Part shown: piece after piece, positions 26,201 to 33,640 of the stretch
How the letters are laid out: each line of letters opens with the position of its first letter
Position numbering within the stretch: the first letter of the stretch is position 1
DNA from: Hornefia butyriciproducens
Lineage (GTDB): Bacteria; Bacillota; Clostridia; Peptostreptococcales; Anaerovoracaceae
DNA: 64,000 bases
Assembly (NCBI RefSeq): GCF_009695915.1
Contig: NZ_VUMZ01000001.1
Location: 1-64,000 of the forward strand
Reading direction: 5' to 3'
The notes under the pieces: generated by a model
What the model was told of the DNA's origin: nothing
Databases searched by the model: none
What the model saw: the letters and a program-made list of their open reading frames with translations, nothing else
Position numbers and translations under genes: made by a program

Positions 26201-26685
26201 AAAACATCCAGAATTCCGCCCCGCATGCTGAACTCACCGCGTCCCTCCACAAGGCTCATCCGCTCATATCCGAGGGACACCAGTGTCTCCTTCAGATCCA
26301 CAAGGAAATGCTCCTCGCCCAGAGTGATGCTGAGTTTTCCGGACTCAAAAAGCCGATGCGGCATGGTTTTCCGGATCGCCGCGGCGGCCGGAGCCACCAC
26401 GATGCAGTCCTCCTGCCCGCGCAGCGCCTTCATGGCGTTCAGACGTTCCAAAAGAAGGTCATGATTCTTCGCTTCGTAACGCAAAAACACCTGATCCTCA
26501 TCCGGCATCACGTGTATATTTCTGTCGGTAAAAAAAGAAAGATCATCCGCAAGCCGCTTCGCTCTCGGTTCTGTGGCGACGATGATCAGACTTTTCCCCG
26601 ATTCTTTTTTTATATTCTCGGATATGATAAACGCCGATCGACTCTCAGACACGCCCGATATCCCGATGATTCCTCGTTTATTCAT
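23248..26685 (-). CDS. mfd: transcription-repair coupling factor Mfd
   Basis: Removes RNA polymerase stalled at DNA lesions and recruits UvrA. About 1145 residues, full length. The UvrB-like N-terminal module is followed by the CarD-like polymerase-interacting domain (LKAGDFVVHENHGIGKFLGI) and a RecG-type translocase with GDVGFGKTEVAARA, DEEHRFGVRHKE, TATPIPRTLNMSLTGI and GRVGRSNRMAYAYL. The TRCF C-terminal domain follows. The ATG at 26685 is preferred because GGAG lies upstream with good spacing; an ATG at 26703 would add six residues. The start overlaps the pth stop by 8 nt. Confidence 0.97.
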   Translation of the reverse strand: MNKRGIIGISGVSESRSAFIISENIKKESGKSLIIVATEPRAKRLADDLSFFTDRNIHVMPDEDQVFLRYEAKNHDLLLERLNAMKALRGQEDCIVVAPAAAAIRKTMPHRLFESGKLSITLGEEHFLVDLKETLVSLGYERMSLVEGRGEFSMRGGILDVFTPDAENPFRIEFFDTEVDSIREFDIDTQRSVRSLRSVEIGPAEQMLADKELFARASERVRRTYTAQAKRLMKRGEDSEEAVRRLEKRRDELCEYIDNRMNVQLLENYLHYFYEDPEYLWDYLDSGTIYVDDPDRIGEMLDSRTKEQKMDFQVMLERGEIVPEDMELMTGREDFQKIYRHGPVYLLSPFPKQIRGVEAYESLHSYQSAQMMNFSGHMELLESELKAYVKKGYEICITASTEERRKNLIEFCDRCGVVRQVRFLRGNLTTGFDFIDRKLCYISDNDIFGERQQSRRRRKQRSDGQKLESFTDLKAGDFVVHENHGIGKFLGIQQLDIQGEKKDYLKIKYAGNDTLYVPVEQFDIVQKYIGSDGVTPKINKLSSGEWKLTKARARAAIAEMTQELVQLYAEREMEKGYAFSPDSIWMREFEDEFPYQETEDQLRSIEEIKQDMEKPKAMDRLLCGDVGFGKTEVAARALFKCVADGKQAAVLVPTTVLANQHFYTLRDRFEHFAVRVEMLSRFRSEAQQKKILEDLSDGKIDIIIGTHRILSRDVKFRDLGLLVIDEEHRFGVRHKEAIKKLKKNVDVLTLTATPIPRTLNMSLTGIKDMSLIEEPPEDRYPVQTYVMEQDDLVIRDAVKRELDRGGQCFVIYNRVRGISQLAGRIEHLVPEARVAVGHGRMNEQALENVMLDFVNHQSDVLVATTIVESGIDVPNANTLIIMDADRYGLAQLYQLRGRVGRSNRMAYAYLMYQKDKVLTEVSEKRLRAIREFTEFGSGFKVAMRDLEIRGAGNLLGGEQSGHMMNIGYELYCKMVEDAVRQLKGGEPVSETEEDTSVELAVSAAIPDWYIENESLKLGMYKKIASVRTPEDEQEMIDELIDRFGDVPRETLNLIKISQIRGMAEELSVRRIYEQNKRIIFSFAEKNHLTPYAIFSINDAFKGRAFVHGGVEPFIRIPMIPARKLEDCLELLTIIKENKGGNENAV

Positions 26686-27298
26686 CCTGCTCTCCGGGAG
26701 CATGCTCCCCTTTTTTCTTCTCCTTCTTTTTGGTATTATAGCGGTTCATGGCAAGATCCACGCCGTCGATAACGATGCATTCTGCCGCTCTGGATGCCGT
26801 TTCCACAGCCTGACGCAGAAGCGGAACCTCCTCCCTGCGAAAGCCTCCGGTCACAAAGGATATCAGTTCCTCTTTCCGTCCGCTGCCGATACCGACGCGT
26901 ATCCTGGGGAACCTGTCTGTTCCCAGCTGCTGTACGACGGAACGCATTCCGTTATGGGTGCCGGCACTGCCGAACCTGCGTATGCGGATGCTCCCTGTCG
27001 GAATATCGAGATCATCGTAGATGACGATAAGATGCTCCGGCGGAATTTTGTAGAAGGAAACAGCCTCCCTCACTGCCTCTCCGCTGAGGTTCATATACGT
27101 CTGCGGCTTGACCAGCACAACCTTGTGTCCTGCGATGTTCCCCGCACCTGTCAGCGATTTGAATTTGATTCTGCTGACGGAGATTCCGTTCTCCTCCGCG
27201 AGGTGATCCAGTGTCAGGAAGCCGAGATTGTGTCTCGTATTTTCATATTTCGGCCCGGGATTCCCCAGGCCGACGATGATAAATGGTTCATTACTCAT
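26678..27298 (-). CDS. pth: peptidyl-tRNA hydrolase
   Basis: Releases tRNA from peptidyl-tRNA dropped by the ribosome. The N terminus has GLGNPGPKYENTRHNLGF with the catalytic histidine in TRHN. KPQTYMNLSGEAV and YDDLDIPTGSIRIR follow, with GSAGTHNGMRS in the middle. The length, 206 residues, is slightly above the usual 190 because of a charged Lys/Glu-rich C-terminal tail. The ATG at 27298 lies 1 nt after the prs stop codon, so it is translated by coupling and has no clear ribosome binding site of its own. Confidence 0.96.
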   Translation of the reverse strand: MSNEPFIIVGLGNPGPKYENTRHNLGFLTLDHLAEENGISVSRIKFKSLTGAGNIAGHKVVLVKPQTYMNLSGEAVREAVSFYKIPPEHLIVIYDDLDIPTGSIRIRRFGSAGTHNGMRSVVQQLGTDRFPRIRVGIGSGRKEELISFVTGGFRREEVPLLRQAVETASRAAECIVIDGVDLAMNRYNTKKKEKKKGEHAPGEQDE

Positions 27299-27299
27299 A

Positions 27300-28250
27300 T
27301 CAGTCAAACAGTTTGCTGACAGATCCGTTTGTGTATACTCTGGTCATAGCCTCCGCAAAAAGCGGCGCCACGGACAGAACGGTCATCTTGTCCAGCTTCT
27401 TCTCCTTATCCATCGGTATTGTATTCAGCAGCGCCAGTTCTTTAATCGCAGAAGCCTCGATCCGGTCGAAGGCCGGCCCGGAAAGAACAGCGTGGGTCGC
27501 GCCTGCGTAGACGTTCTCCGCGCCCATTTCCTTGATGACGTTCGCCGCATTGGTAATCGTTCCGGCAGTATCGATCATATCGTCCAGGATAATGCAGTTT
27601 TTTCCTCTGACCTCCCCGATGATATTCATAATCTCGCTTTTGTTCGGTTCCGGACGTCGTTTATCCACAATAGCGATGGGGCAGTTAAAGTATTCCGCCA
27701 TATTCCTCGCCCGGGTCACGCTGCCGTGATCCGGAGAGACGATGCAGACATTCTCCAGATTCTTTTCCTTGAAATACTTCGCCAGAATCGGCATTCCTAC
27801 CAGATGGTCCACCGGAATATCGAAATATCCCTGAATCTGGCTGGCATGCAGATCCATCGTCAGAACACGGTCGGCGCCCGCCGCCACCAGCAGGTTTGCC
27901 ACCAGCTTGGCGGTAATCGGATCCCTCGCCTTGGCTTTTCTGTCCTGACGCGCGTAACCGTAGTAGGGAATCACTGCGTTGATCCGTCCGGCCGAGGCTC
28001 TCTTGACTGCATCAATCATGATCAGCAGTTCCATCAGGTTGTCATTGACAGGGGCGCAGGTGGACTGAATGATATAGACATCCACTCCCCGAACACTTTC
28101 CCAGAGATTGACGGAAATTTCCCCGTCGCTGAATTTCGTCACCGTCGCCTTTCCCAGAGGTTTTCCCATAACGGATGCGATTTCCTCCGCAAGACGGGGG
28201 TGCGAATTGCCTGCGAACAGCTTGTAGTCAGAAAAAGCGCTGTTTTTCAT
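27300..28250 (-). CDS. prs: ribose-phosphate pyrophosphokinase
   Basis: Makes PRPP from ribose-5-phosphate and ATP for nucleotide, histidine and tryptophan synthesis. At 316 residues it is of standard length. The motifs [18 protein letters not shown] and [16 protein letters not shown], and the PRPP-binding loop [14 protein letters not shown], are all present. GGAGAGGAACA precedes the ATG. It follows the GlmU-type acetyltransferase gene by 35 nt, the same neighbour as in B. subtilis (gcaD-prs), and is followed directly by pth. Confidence 0.98.
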   Translation of the reverse strand: MKNSAFSDYKLFAGNSHPRLAEEIASVMGKPLGKATVTKFSDGEISVNLWESVRGVDVYIIQSTCAPVNDNLMELLIMIDAVKRASAGRINAVIPYYGYARQDRKAKARDPITAKLVANLLVAAGADRVLTMDLHASQIQGYFDIPVDHLVGMPILAKYFKEKNLENVCIVSPDHGSVTRARNMAEYFNCPIAIVDKRRPEPNKSEIMNIIGEVRGKNCIILDDMIDTAGTITNAANVIKEMGAENVYAGATHAVLSGPAFDRIEASAIKELALLNTIPMDKEKKLDKMTVLSVAPLFAEAMTRVYTNGSVSKLFD

Positions 28251-28285
28251 TGTTCCTCTCCTCCATGAACTTCGATCTTCTGCGA

Positions 28286-28987
28286 TTACTTCTTCTTTTT
28301 ATTATAAAGGCCGCGGCGGGTCGCCCAGCCTTCAATATTCTTTTGTTTCGCCCGCGCCACACCCAGCGCATCCTCCGGAATATCCTGCGTGATTGTGCTC
28401 CCGGCTGCCACATAGGCACCGTCATCGATGCGGATCGGTGAAATGATGTTGGAATTACAGCCGATGAACACGCCGTCGCCGATCGAGGACCGGAATTTAT
28501 GGGTGCCGTCATAATTGACGAAAACGACACCGCATCCCAGGTTCACGTCTTCGCCGATGTCAGAATCCCCGATATAGGTAAGATGCGCCGACTTGGATCC
28601 GTCTCCGAAGGTAGAGTTCTTAACCTCTACGAAATCCCCGATCTTGCAGTTTCTGCCGATTTCGGAGCCTGGGCGCACATATGCGAAGGGACCGATTTTG
28701 CTCCCTTCCCCTATGCTGCTCTCCAGTACCACACTGCTCTGGATTTCCACACCATCGCCGATGACAGAATCCCGGATGCGCGTATTCTGATAGATTTTCG
28801 CATTCTCACCAATTACCGTATTTCCTTCCAGGGTAACACAGGGACCGATAAACGTGCCCGCTCCGATCTGTACGGCCTCATCGATATAAACGCTGCCGAT
28901 ATCCGCAAAGTCAACGCCGTTTTCCAGGTGTGCGACAGCGATGCGTTTCCTCTCCGCTTCCTTTTCCTGATATTCGCTGTATTTCAT
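28286..28987 (-). CDS. stand-alone GlmU-type acetyltransferase domain (left-handed beta-helix)
   Basis: A 233-residue protein equal to the C-terminal half of GlmU, which acetylates glucosamine-1-phosphate. Residues 1-25 resemble the helical linker of GlmU, and the hexapeptide repeats start at about 30. Acetyltransferase motifs match Glm[44 protein letters not shown] and [19 protein letters not shown]. The N-terminal uridylyltransferase domain (GGxGTRM) is absent and no remnant of it lies in the 50 bp upstream. Its position before prs is that of glmU. The UDP-GlcNAc pyrophosphorylase step must be encoded elsewhere. GGAG precedes the ATG. Confidence 0.88.
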   Translation of the reverse strand: MKYSEYQEKEAERKRIAVAHLENGVDFADIGSVYIDEAVQIGAGTFIGPCVTLEGNTVIGENAKIYQNTRIRDSVIGDGVEIQSSVVLESSIGEGSKIGPFAYVRPGSEIGRNCKIGDFVEVKNSTFGDGSKSAHLTYIGDSDIGEDVNLGCGVVFVNYDGTHKFRSSIGDGVFIGCNSNIISPIRIDDGAYVAAGSTITQDIPEDALGVARAKQKNIEGWATRRGLYNKKKK

Positions 28988-29037
28988 CTCACTCTCCGCA
29001 TAGTTTTTCTTCTGTCATAAGTTTATATATTCCGTAT

Positions 29038-30423
29038 TTATTCTTTGTCCTGCTCCATGATCATTTTCCCGGCCTTGTAGATATCGCCGGCACCCATGGT
29101 GATCACCACATCTCCGTCCTCTGCGTGCTCCCGGACATAGTCTGCGATCTTATCAAAACTGTCCATGTAGTAGACTTCTTTATCCGGATGCTCCCGACGT
29201 ATCTCCTCAGCAAGTTTTTTGGAAGAGATGTTATAGATGTCTTTTTCCCGGGCTGCATAGATGTCCGCCAGAATCAGAACGTCGGTCTGCTCAAAAGCGT
29301 CCGCAAACTGATCAAACAGCGCCAGGGTCCTGGTGTAAGTATGAGGCTGAAAGAGGCACCAGAGTTTCCGGTGCGGAATGTTATGAGCTGCTGAAAGCGT
29401 CGCCCTGATCTCCGTCGGATGGTGCGCATAGTCATCGACAACCTTTACGCCTCTGTCCGTCGTACCGATAATGTCGAACCGGCGCTGCGTTCCGTGATAG
29501 GACTCCAGAGTTCCTGCGATCAGATCTGCATCAACGCCGAGCACATGGCAGCAGGCAAAAGCTGCCGCCGCATTCAGGATATTATGCTCCCCCGGCACAT
29601 TCAGCTGCACATGCTCCAGTTTCACACCGTTATGGCTCACTGAAAATGAAGGCATCCCTTCGCTGTTAAACCTTACCTCTGAAATATGATAAGTGGAATT
29701 TTCATTATATCCGTAGGTCACCACATTTGCATGTCCTTTAATCACTTCACTGACAAAAGGATTGGAATCGTAAGCGATAATCTTTCCGTCCTCCGGAACG
29801 GCTCTGGCGAATTTGTCAAAGGACCGGACAATATGGTCGATATCCTTGAAATAGTCCAGGTGGTCTGAATCGATGTTCAGTATCACTTCGATTTTCGGCC
29901 GGAGCTGCAGAAAACTGTCCCTGTATTCGCAGGCCTCCGTCACAAAGTAAGGGCTGTTTCCAACCTTCACGTTCCCGCCGATCTCATCCAGCTGCCCGCC
30001 GACAAGAATCGTGGGCTCCAGTCCCGCGGCCTCCAGAACGAGAGAAACCATAGAAGTCGTTGTCGTTTTTCCGTGGGTTCCGCTGATCGCCACGCTTGAC
30101 TCATATTCATCCATCAGTGTTCCCAGGATTTCCGCTCTGGACGCCAGCGGGATCTTCTTTTCTCTGGCGCGGATGATTTCCGGATTTTCTTCGGCGATCG
30201 CTGCTGAATAGATGATGAGATCTGCATTCTCGACATTCTCCGCTCTATGGCCTATGTAAATGGTAATACCTGATTTCTTCAGTTTCTCTGTCATTTCCGA
30301 CGGCTTCATATCCGAGCCGGTCACGTGATACCCTCTCGATACCAGTATCTCCGCGATGGCTGACAGTCCGATGCCGCCGATTCCAATACAATGTATGTTT
30401 CTGTATTTCTTCAAATCAATCAT
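29038..30423 (-). CDS. murC: UDP-N-acetylmuramate-L-alanine ligase
   Basis: Adds the first amino acid of the peptidoglycan stem peptide. The ATG at 30423 is chosen because the family N terminus follows at once (KKYRNIHCIGIGGIGLSAIA) and GGGAAGGGAACC lies upstream; 461 residues result. The UDP-binding glycine loop, the ATP loop SGTHGKTTTTSM and the C-terminal DDYAHHPTEIRA are visible. Its stop lies 50 nt upstream of the acetyltransferase gene, so murC may head the long minus-strand operon down to mfd. The promoter region is shared with the divergent purR. Confidence 0.97.
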   Translation of the reverse strand: MIDLKKYRNIHCIGIGGIGLSAIAEILVSRGYHVTGSDMKPSEMTEKLKKSGITIYIGHRAENVENADLIIYSAAIAEENPEIIRAREKKIPLASRAEILGTLMDEYESSVAISGTHGKTTTTSMVSLVLEAAGLEPTILVGGQLDEIGGNVKVGNSPYFVTEACEYRDSFLQLRPKIEVILNIDSDHLDYFKDIDHIVRSFDKFARAVPEDGKIIAYDSNPFVSEVIKGHANVVTYGYNENSTYHISEVRFNSEGMPSFSVSHNGVKLEHVQLNVPGEHNILNAAAAFACCHVLGVDADLIAGTLESYHGTQRRFDIIGTTDRGVKVVDDYAHHPTEIRATLSAAHNIPHRKLWCLFQPHTYTRTLALFDQFADAFEQTDVLILADIYAAREKDIYNISSKKLAEEIRREHPDKEVYYMDSFDKIADYVREHAEDGDVVITMGAGDIYKAGKMIMEQDKE

Positions 30424-30554
30424 AACTGGTTCCCTTCCCCGATGATATATCTTACATCTGCGACCATGCCTGAATGAACCGCGCCGTAATAACCCCGAAA
30501 AGCAGATTTCCGGGGGGTGCATGCTTCAGAACCGGTCCGAACAGAACTCTTGAT

Positions 30555-30563
30555 ATTATACCA
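30555..30563 (-). promoter_or_regulatory. murC extended -10 promoter
   Basis: On the minus strand TGGTATAAT (TG-N-TATAAT) is a perfect extended -10 element. No good -35 box is seen at 17 nt. It lies about 130 nt upstream of the murC start. Confidence 0.55.
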
Positions 30564-30581
30564 TACCGTCTCCAAAAATGC

Positions 30582-30610
30582 TTTACAATTTCCGCAAAAA
30601 GCAATAATAT
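30582..30610 (+). promoter_or_regulatory. purR promoter
   Basis: TTTACA (30582-30587), a 17-nt spacer and TAATAT (30605-30610) form a good sigma-A promoter about 70 nt upstream of the purR ATG, facing away from murC. Confidence 0.65.
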
Positions 30611-30680
30611 TATTTTAAACAGTCTGTGGAATCCGCGCTGCCGCCGGGTTCCCGGAGGCCACAGCATCCGGAGGGAATGA

Positions 30681-31493
30681 ATGAAACGAACAGAACGCAT
30701 CGGCGTGATCGTAAAGACACTTTCTGACACGCCCGGAAAGCTATATCCGCTGCAGTACTTCTGCGACCTTTTTCATATGGCGAAGTCCAGCATCAGCGAG
30801 GACATCAATATTGCAGCGTCCGCCATGGAGGCGACGGGATCAGGGTTCATCGAAACGATTTCCGGCGCCAGAGGCGGCGTTCACTTTGTTCCCGACACCA
30901 CGCACGAGGCCGTCGCGCCTCTGCTGGACGAGTTCTGCAATCGGCTCCGCGATCCGGCGAGAATTCTGGGCGGAGGCTTCCTGTACACGTCCGACATCAT
31001 GTACGACACCGAGCTGGTCAGCCGCCTGGCAACCCTGTTCGCCGTAAAGTTCCGGGCGCTCGACGTGGACTATGTGGCGACGGTGGAAACAAAGGGAATC
31101 CCTCTGGCTACCATGGTGGCGCATCAGCTGCATCGCCCTCTGATCATCTGCCGCAGGGAGGCGAAAGTCTCCGAGGGCTCGACGGTCAGCATCAATTATT
31201 TTTCCGGCTCCTATGACCGCGTACAGAAGATGTCGCTGTCCCGGCGGGCGGTTCGTCCCGGATCGCGTACCCTGGTCATCGACGATTTCATGCGGGGCGG
31301 CGGAAGCACCAAAGGCATTGCGGATCTGCTCGCCGAATTTGATGCGGAGGTCGTCGGTGCAGGCATCGCCATCGTCAGCGAGACGCCTGAACAAAAGAAA
31401 ATACGGAATTACACAGCCGCAGTCTATCTCGGAGACGTAGATGAAGAAAAGCGCACCATTGACGTGCGCCCGAATCCCGATATTTTCAGATAG
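30681..31493 (+). CDS. purR: PurR-type purine operon regulator
   Basis: A 270-residue regulator of the Bacillota PurR family, unrelated to the LacI-type PurR. A winged helix occupies residues 1-75 (RTERIGVIVKTLSDTPGKLY...KSSISEDI). A phosphoribosyltransferase-like domain follows, with the PRPP loop RTLVIDDFMRGGGSTKGI. In B. subtilis PRPP binding releases the protein from DNA. GGAGGGAATG overlaps the start region. It is followed 190 bp later by spoVG, as in B. subtilis apart from yabJ, which is missing here. It lies divergent from murC and near prs, whose product PRPP is the effector. Confidence 0.95.
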   Translation: MKRTERIGVIVKTLSDTPGKLYPLQYFCDLFHMAKSSISEDINIAASAMEATGSGFIETISGARGGVHFVPDTTHEAVAPLLDEFCNRLRDPARILGGGFLYTSDIMYDTELVSRLATLFAVKFRALDVDYVATVETKGIPLATMVAHQLHRPLIICRREAKVSEGSTVSINYFSGSYDRVQKMSLSRRAVRPGSRTLVIDDFMRGGGSTKGIADLLAEFDAEVVGAGIAIVSETPEQKKIRNYTAAVYLGDVDEEKRTIDVRPNPDIFR

Positions 31494-31620
31494 CCCGAAC
31501 CACTGCATTTACAGAAAATATTTTTCCGTAAGCGCATCCGTAACACCGGATTGCGGCTTTCTGCAAACGCGTCCGTTAAATCTGCGCAGATTCAGGGTAT
31601 AGATTTTCCGCAAATGCGGG

Positions 31621-31649
31621 TTGCAGATTCGCTTGATATTGTGTATAAT
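31621..31649 (+). promoter_or_regulatory. spoVG promoter
   Basis: TTGCAG (31621-31626), a 17-nt spacer and TATAAT (31644-31649) form a strong sigma-A-like promoter ending about 38 nt before the spoVG start. No sigma-H pattern was identified. Confidence 0.7.
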
Positions 31650-31687
31650 ATAATAAATAATTATAAAAGCCAGAAAGGTAGGCCATG

Positions 31688-31984
31688 ATGAACATTACTG
31701 ATGTAAGGATTCGCAAGGTCACTGCGGAAGGCAAAATGAAAGCGATTGTTTCGGTCACATTCGATGATGAGTTTGTTGTCCACGATATCAAGATAATTGA
31801 GGGTCAGAACGGTCCGTTTATCGCCATGCCCAGTCGTAAGATGGGCGAGGGAGATTTCCGGGATATCGCACATCCCCTCACCTCTGAAACGAGAACTCGA
31901 ATCAAAGACGCCATTTTCGCCGAGTACGAAAGGGTACTGGCAGAGCACCAAAGCGAAGACGATCTTGAGGCACCTGAGGAGTAA
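31688..31984 (+). CDS. spoVG: SpoVG family RNA/DNA-binding regulator
   Basis: A small conserved regulator (98 residues) that affects septation, capsule and virulence genes in various Bacillota and binds nucleic acid. The family pattern is complete: [20 protein letters not shown], then [34 protein letters not shown] and [17 protein letters not shown]. Two ATG codons lie in tandem (31685 and 31688); the second is preferred because it aligns with B. subtilis SpoVG and leaves better spacing to AAAGG. It ends at a strong terminator and does not by itself indicate sporulation. Confidence 0.96.
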   Translation: MNITDVRIRKVTAEGKMKAIVSVTFDDEFVVHDIKIIEGQNGPFIAMPSRKMGEGDFRDIAHPLTSETRTRIKDAIFAEYERVLAEHQSEDDLEAPEE

Positions 31985-32007
31985 TATTTAATTACATGAC
32001 ATTAATT

Positions 32008-32038
32008 AAGGACTGTTGCACGCAACAGTCCTTTTTTT
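32008..32038 (+). terminator. spoVG terminator
   Basis: AAGGACTGTTG-CACG-CAACAGTCCTT, an 11-bp perfect stem (32008-32018 with 32023-32033), runs straight into a T-tract. It separates spoVG from the convergent pyk gene. Confidence 0.95.
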
Positions 32039-32072
32039 CACGTTCTATTCAGTCCGGCAATCCGGCGCTGCA

Positions 32073-33497
32073 TCACTCCAGCGTCGCTTCAACCACACGG
32101 ATGGCGTTTGTGCGCCCTGAAACTCCGACCGGCACCCCCGCGGTACAAACTACTGTATCTCCCTCGCGGATGCATTCGCTGCGGATCGCCTTGCGGGTAC
32201 AGTGACCGAACAGATCACCCAATTCCTCGCGGTAATTGGCCATCAGCGGCTCAACGCCCCAGAACAGCGCCATCTGATGGTAAACCTTTTCGTCCGGCGT
32301 ACATCCGATAATCGGCAGTTCCGGGCGGAACTTGCTGATTTTATTTGCTGTATAGCCGGAGGATGTGATGGCCAGAATCGCTTTGGCGCTGATGTCCTCT
32401 GCTAGTGTGCAGGCGGCGTGTCCCACCGCGTTAGTGATATCCCGGGAATCCATCGCCAGCCATTTTTCTCTGCTGGTCACCGTCCTGGCATCTTCCTCCG
32501 CCTGCTCCGCAATACGCGCCATGGCTGCGACGGCCTCTTCCGGATACTTTCCGGCAGCGCTCTCTCCGGAGAGCATGACGGCAGACGCTCCGTCAAACAC
32601 CGCATTCGCCACATCATTAATCTCCGCCCGGGTAGGCACCGGACTGGTAATCATCGACTCCAGCATCTGTGTCGCAGTGATGACGATCTTCCCCTGCTGT
32701 ACGCAGCGGCGAATGAACCTTTTCTGAATGCCGGGAAGCAGTTCGAACGGCACCTCGACACCCATATCGCCCCGGGCAACCATGATACCGTCCACCAGCT
32801 GCAGAATATCTTCAAAATTTGCGACACCCTGGGTACTCTCTATCTTGGCGATGAGTTTGATCCTCTCTCCCCCGTTGTCATCGAGGAACGCTCGAATCGC
32901 CCGTGCATCATCAGCGGAGCGTACAAAAGAAGCCGCGACGTAATCCACATCCTGCTCGATTCCGAACAGCAGATCGGACTTGTCCTGATCAGACAGATAC
33001 TCCATGCTGATATCCACGTTCGGCACATTGATACCTTTGTGATCGCTGATCTTTCCGCCGTGAACCACCTCGCAGACCAGATCTGTATCCGTGGTGCTTT
33101 TTACCCTGAGCATAATCATTCCGTCGTTGATCAGTACCGTATCCCCGGCGTTCAGATCCTTCGCCAGGTCTTTATATGTTACAGAAGAGATCTCCCCTGT
33201 TCCTTCCACATCCTTTGTGGTCAGCGTAAATTCCTGACCGTCCTGCAGCACGGCCTCGCCGTTCCGGAACGTACCGGTGCGGATCTCAGGGCCCTTCGTA
33301 TCCAGCAACACCGCCGCCGGAATTCCGAGCCCATCACGGACGCGGCGGAACCGGTCGATATTCTCTTTGTGCTCCTCATGGCTGCCATGAGAAAAGTTCA
33401 TTCTGGCCACGTTCATCCCGGCCAGCAGAAGCCGGCGCATCATGTCCTCACTGCGGGACGCCGGACCGATTGTGCAGATTATCTTTGTTTTCCTCAT
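32073..33497 (-). CDS. pyk: pyruvate kinase
   Basis: Makes pyruvate and ATP from PEP. The start at 33497 is set by GGAGG upstream and the family N terminus MRKTKIICTIGPASRS; 474 residues. The active-site segments MNFSHGSHEEH, LDTKGPEIRTG and the signature KIVITATQMLESM are present. It lacks the extra C-terminal PEP-utiliser-like domain found in Bacillus enzymes. A promoter lies directly upstream, and the gene is divergent from the CoA-transferase gene. Confidence 0.98.
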   Translation of the reverse strand: MRKTKIICTIGPASRSEDMMRRLLLAGMNVARMNFSHGSHEEHKENIDRFRRVRDGLGIPAAVLLDTKGPEIRTGTFRNGEAVLQDGQEFTLTTKDVEGTGEISSVTYKDLAKDLNAGDTVLINDGMIMLRVKSTTDTDLVCEVVHGGKISDHKGINVPNVDISMEYLSDQDKSDLLFGIEQDVDYVAASFVRSADDARAIRAFLDDNGGERIKLIAKIESTQGVANFEDILQLVDGIMVARGDMGVEVPFELLPGIQKRFIRRCVQQGKIVITATQMLESMITSPVPTRAEINDVANAVFDGASAVMLSGESAAGKYPEEAVAAMARIAEQAEEDARTVTSREKWLAMDSRDITNAVGHAACTLAEDISAKAILAITSSGYTANKISKFRPELPIIGCTPDEKVYHQMALFWGVEPLMANYREELGDLFGHCTRKAIRSECIREGDTVVCTAGVPVGVSGRTNAIRVVEATLE

Positions 33498-33519
33498 ATC
33501 CGTTTCAACCTCCATTGCC

Positions 33520-33547
33520 ATTATACATTAACCGCCCGAAAAAACAA
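33520..33547 (-). promoter_or_regulatory. pyk promoter
   Basis: On the minus strand TTGTTT (33542-33547), a 16-nt spacer and TATAAT (33520-33525) point to pyk, leaving a short leader of about 15-20 nt with GGAGG in it. Confidence 0.65.
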
Positions 33548-33555
33548 GCAGGTCG

Positions 33556-33584
33556 TTGTGTCTTTTTCTGATTCGTGTTATTAT
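33556..33584 (+). promoter_or_regulatory. CoA-transferase promoter with extended -10
   Basis: TTGTGT (33556-33561), a 17-nt spacer and TATTAT (33579-33584), with TG one base before the -10, form a good promoter 57 nt upstream of the ATG. It lies back to back with the pyk promoter, 8 bp apart. Confidence 0.7.
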
Positions 33585-33640
33585 GGTACTGACATTCGAC
33601 AAAAAATTAACGCATGATTTGCTGAGGAGGTATCGTAGTC

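Noticed and set aside
30530-30545. PurR box in the murC-purR region
   Set aside because: CCGAACAGA matches only half of the known PurBox pattern and no partner half-site was found at the expected distance.
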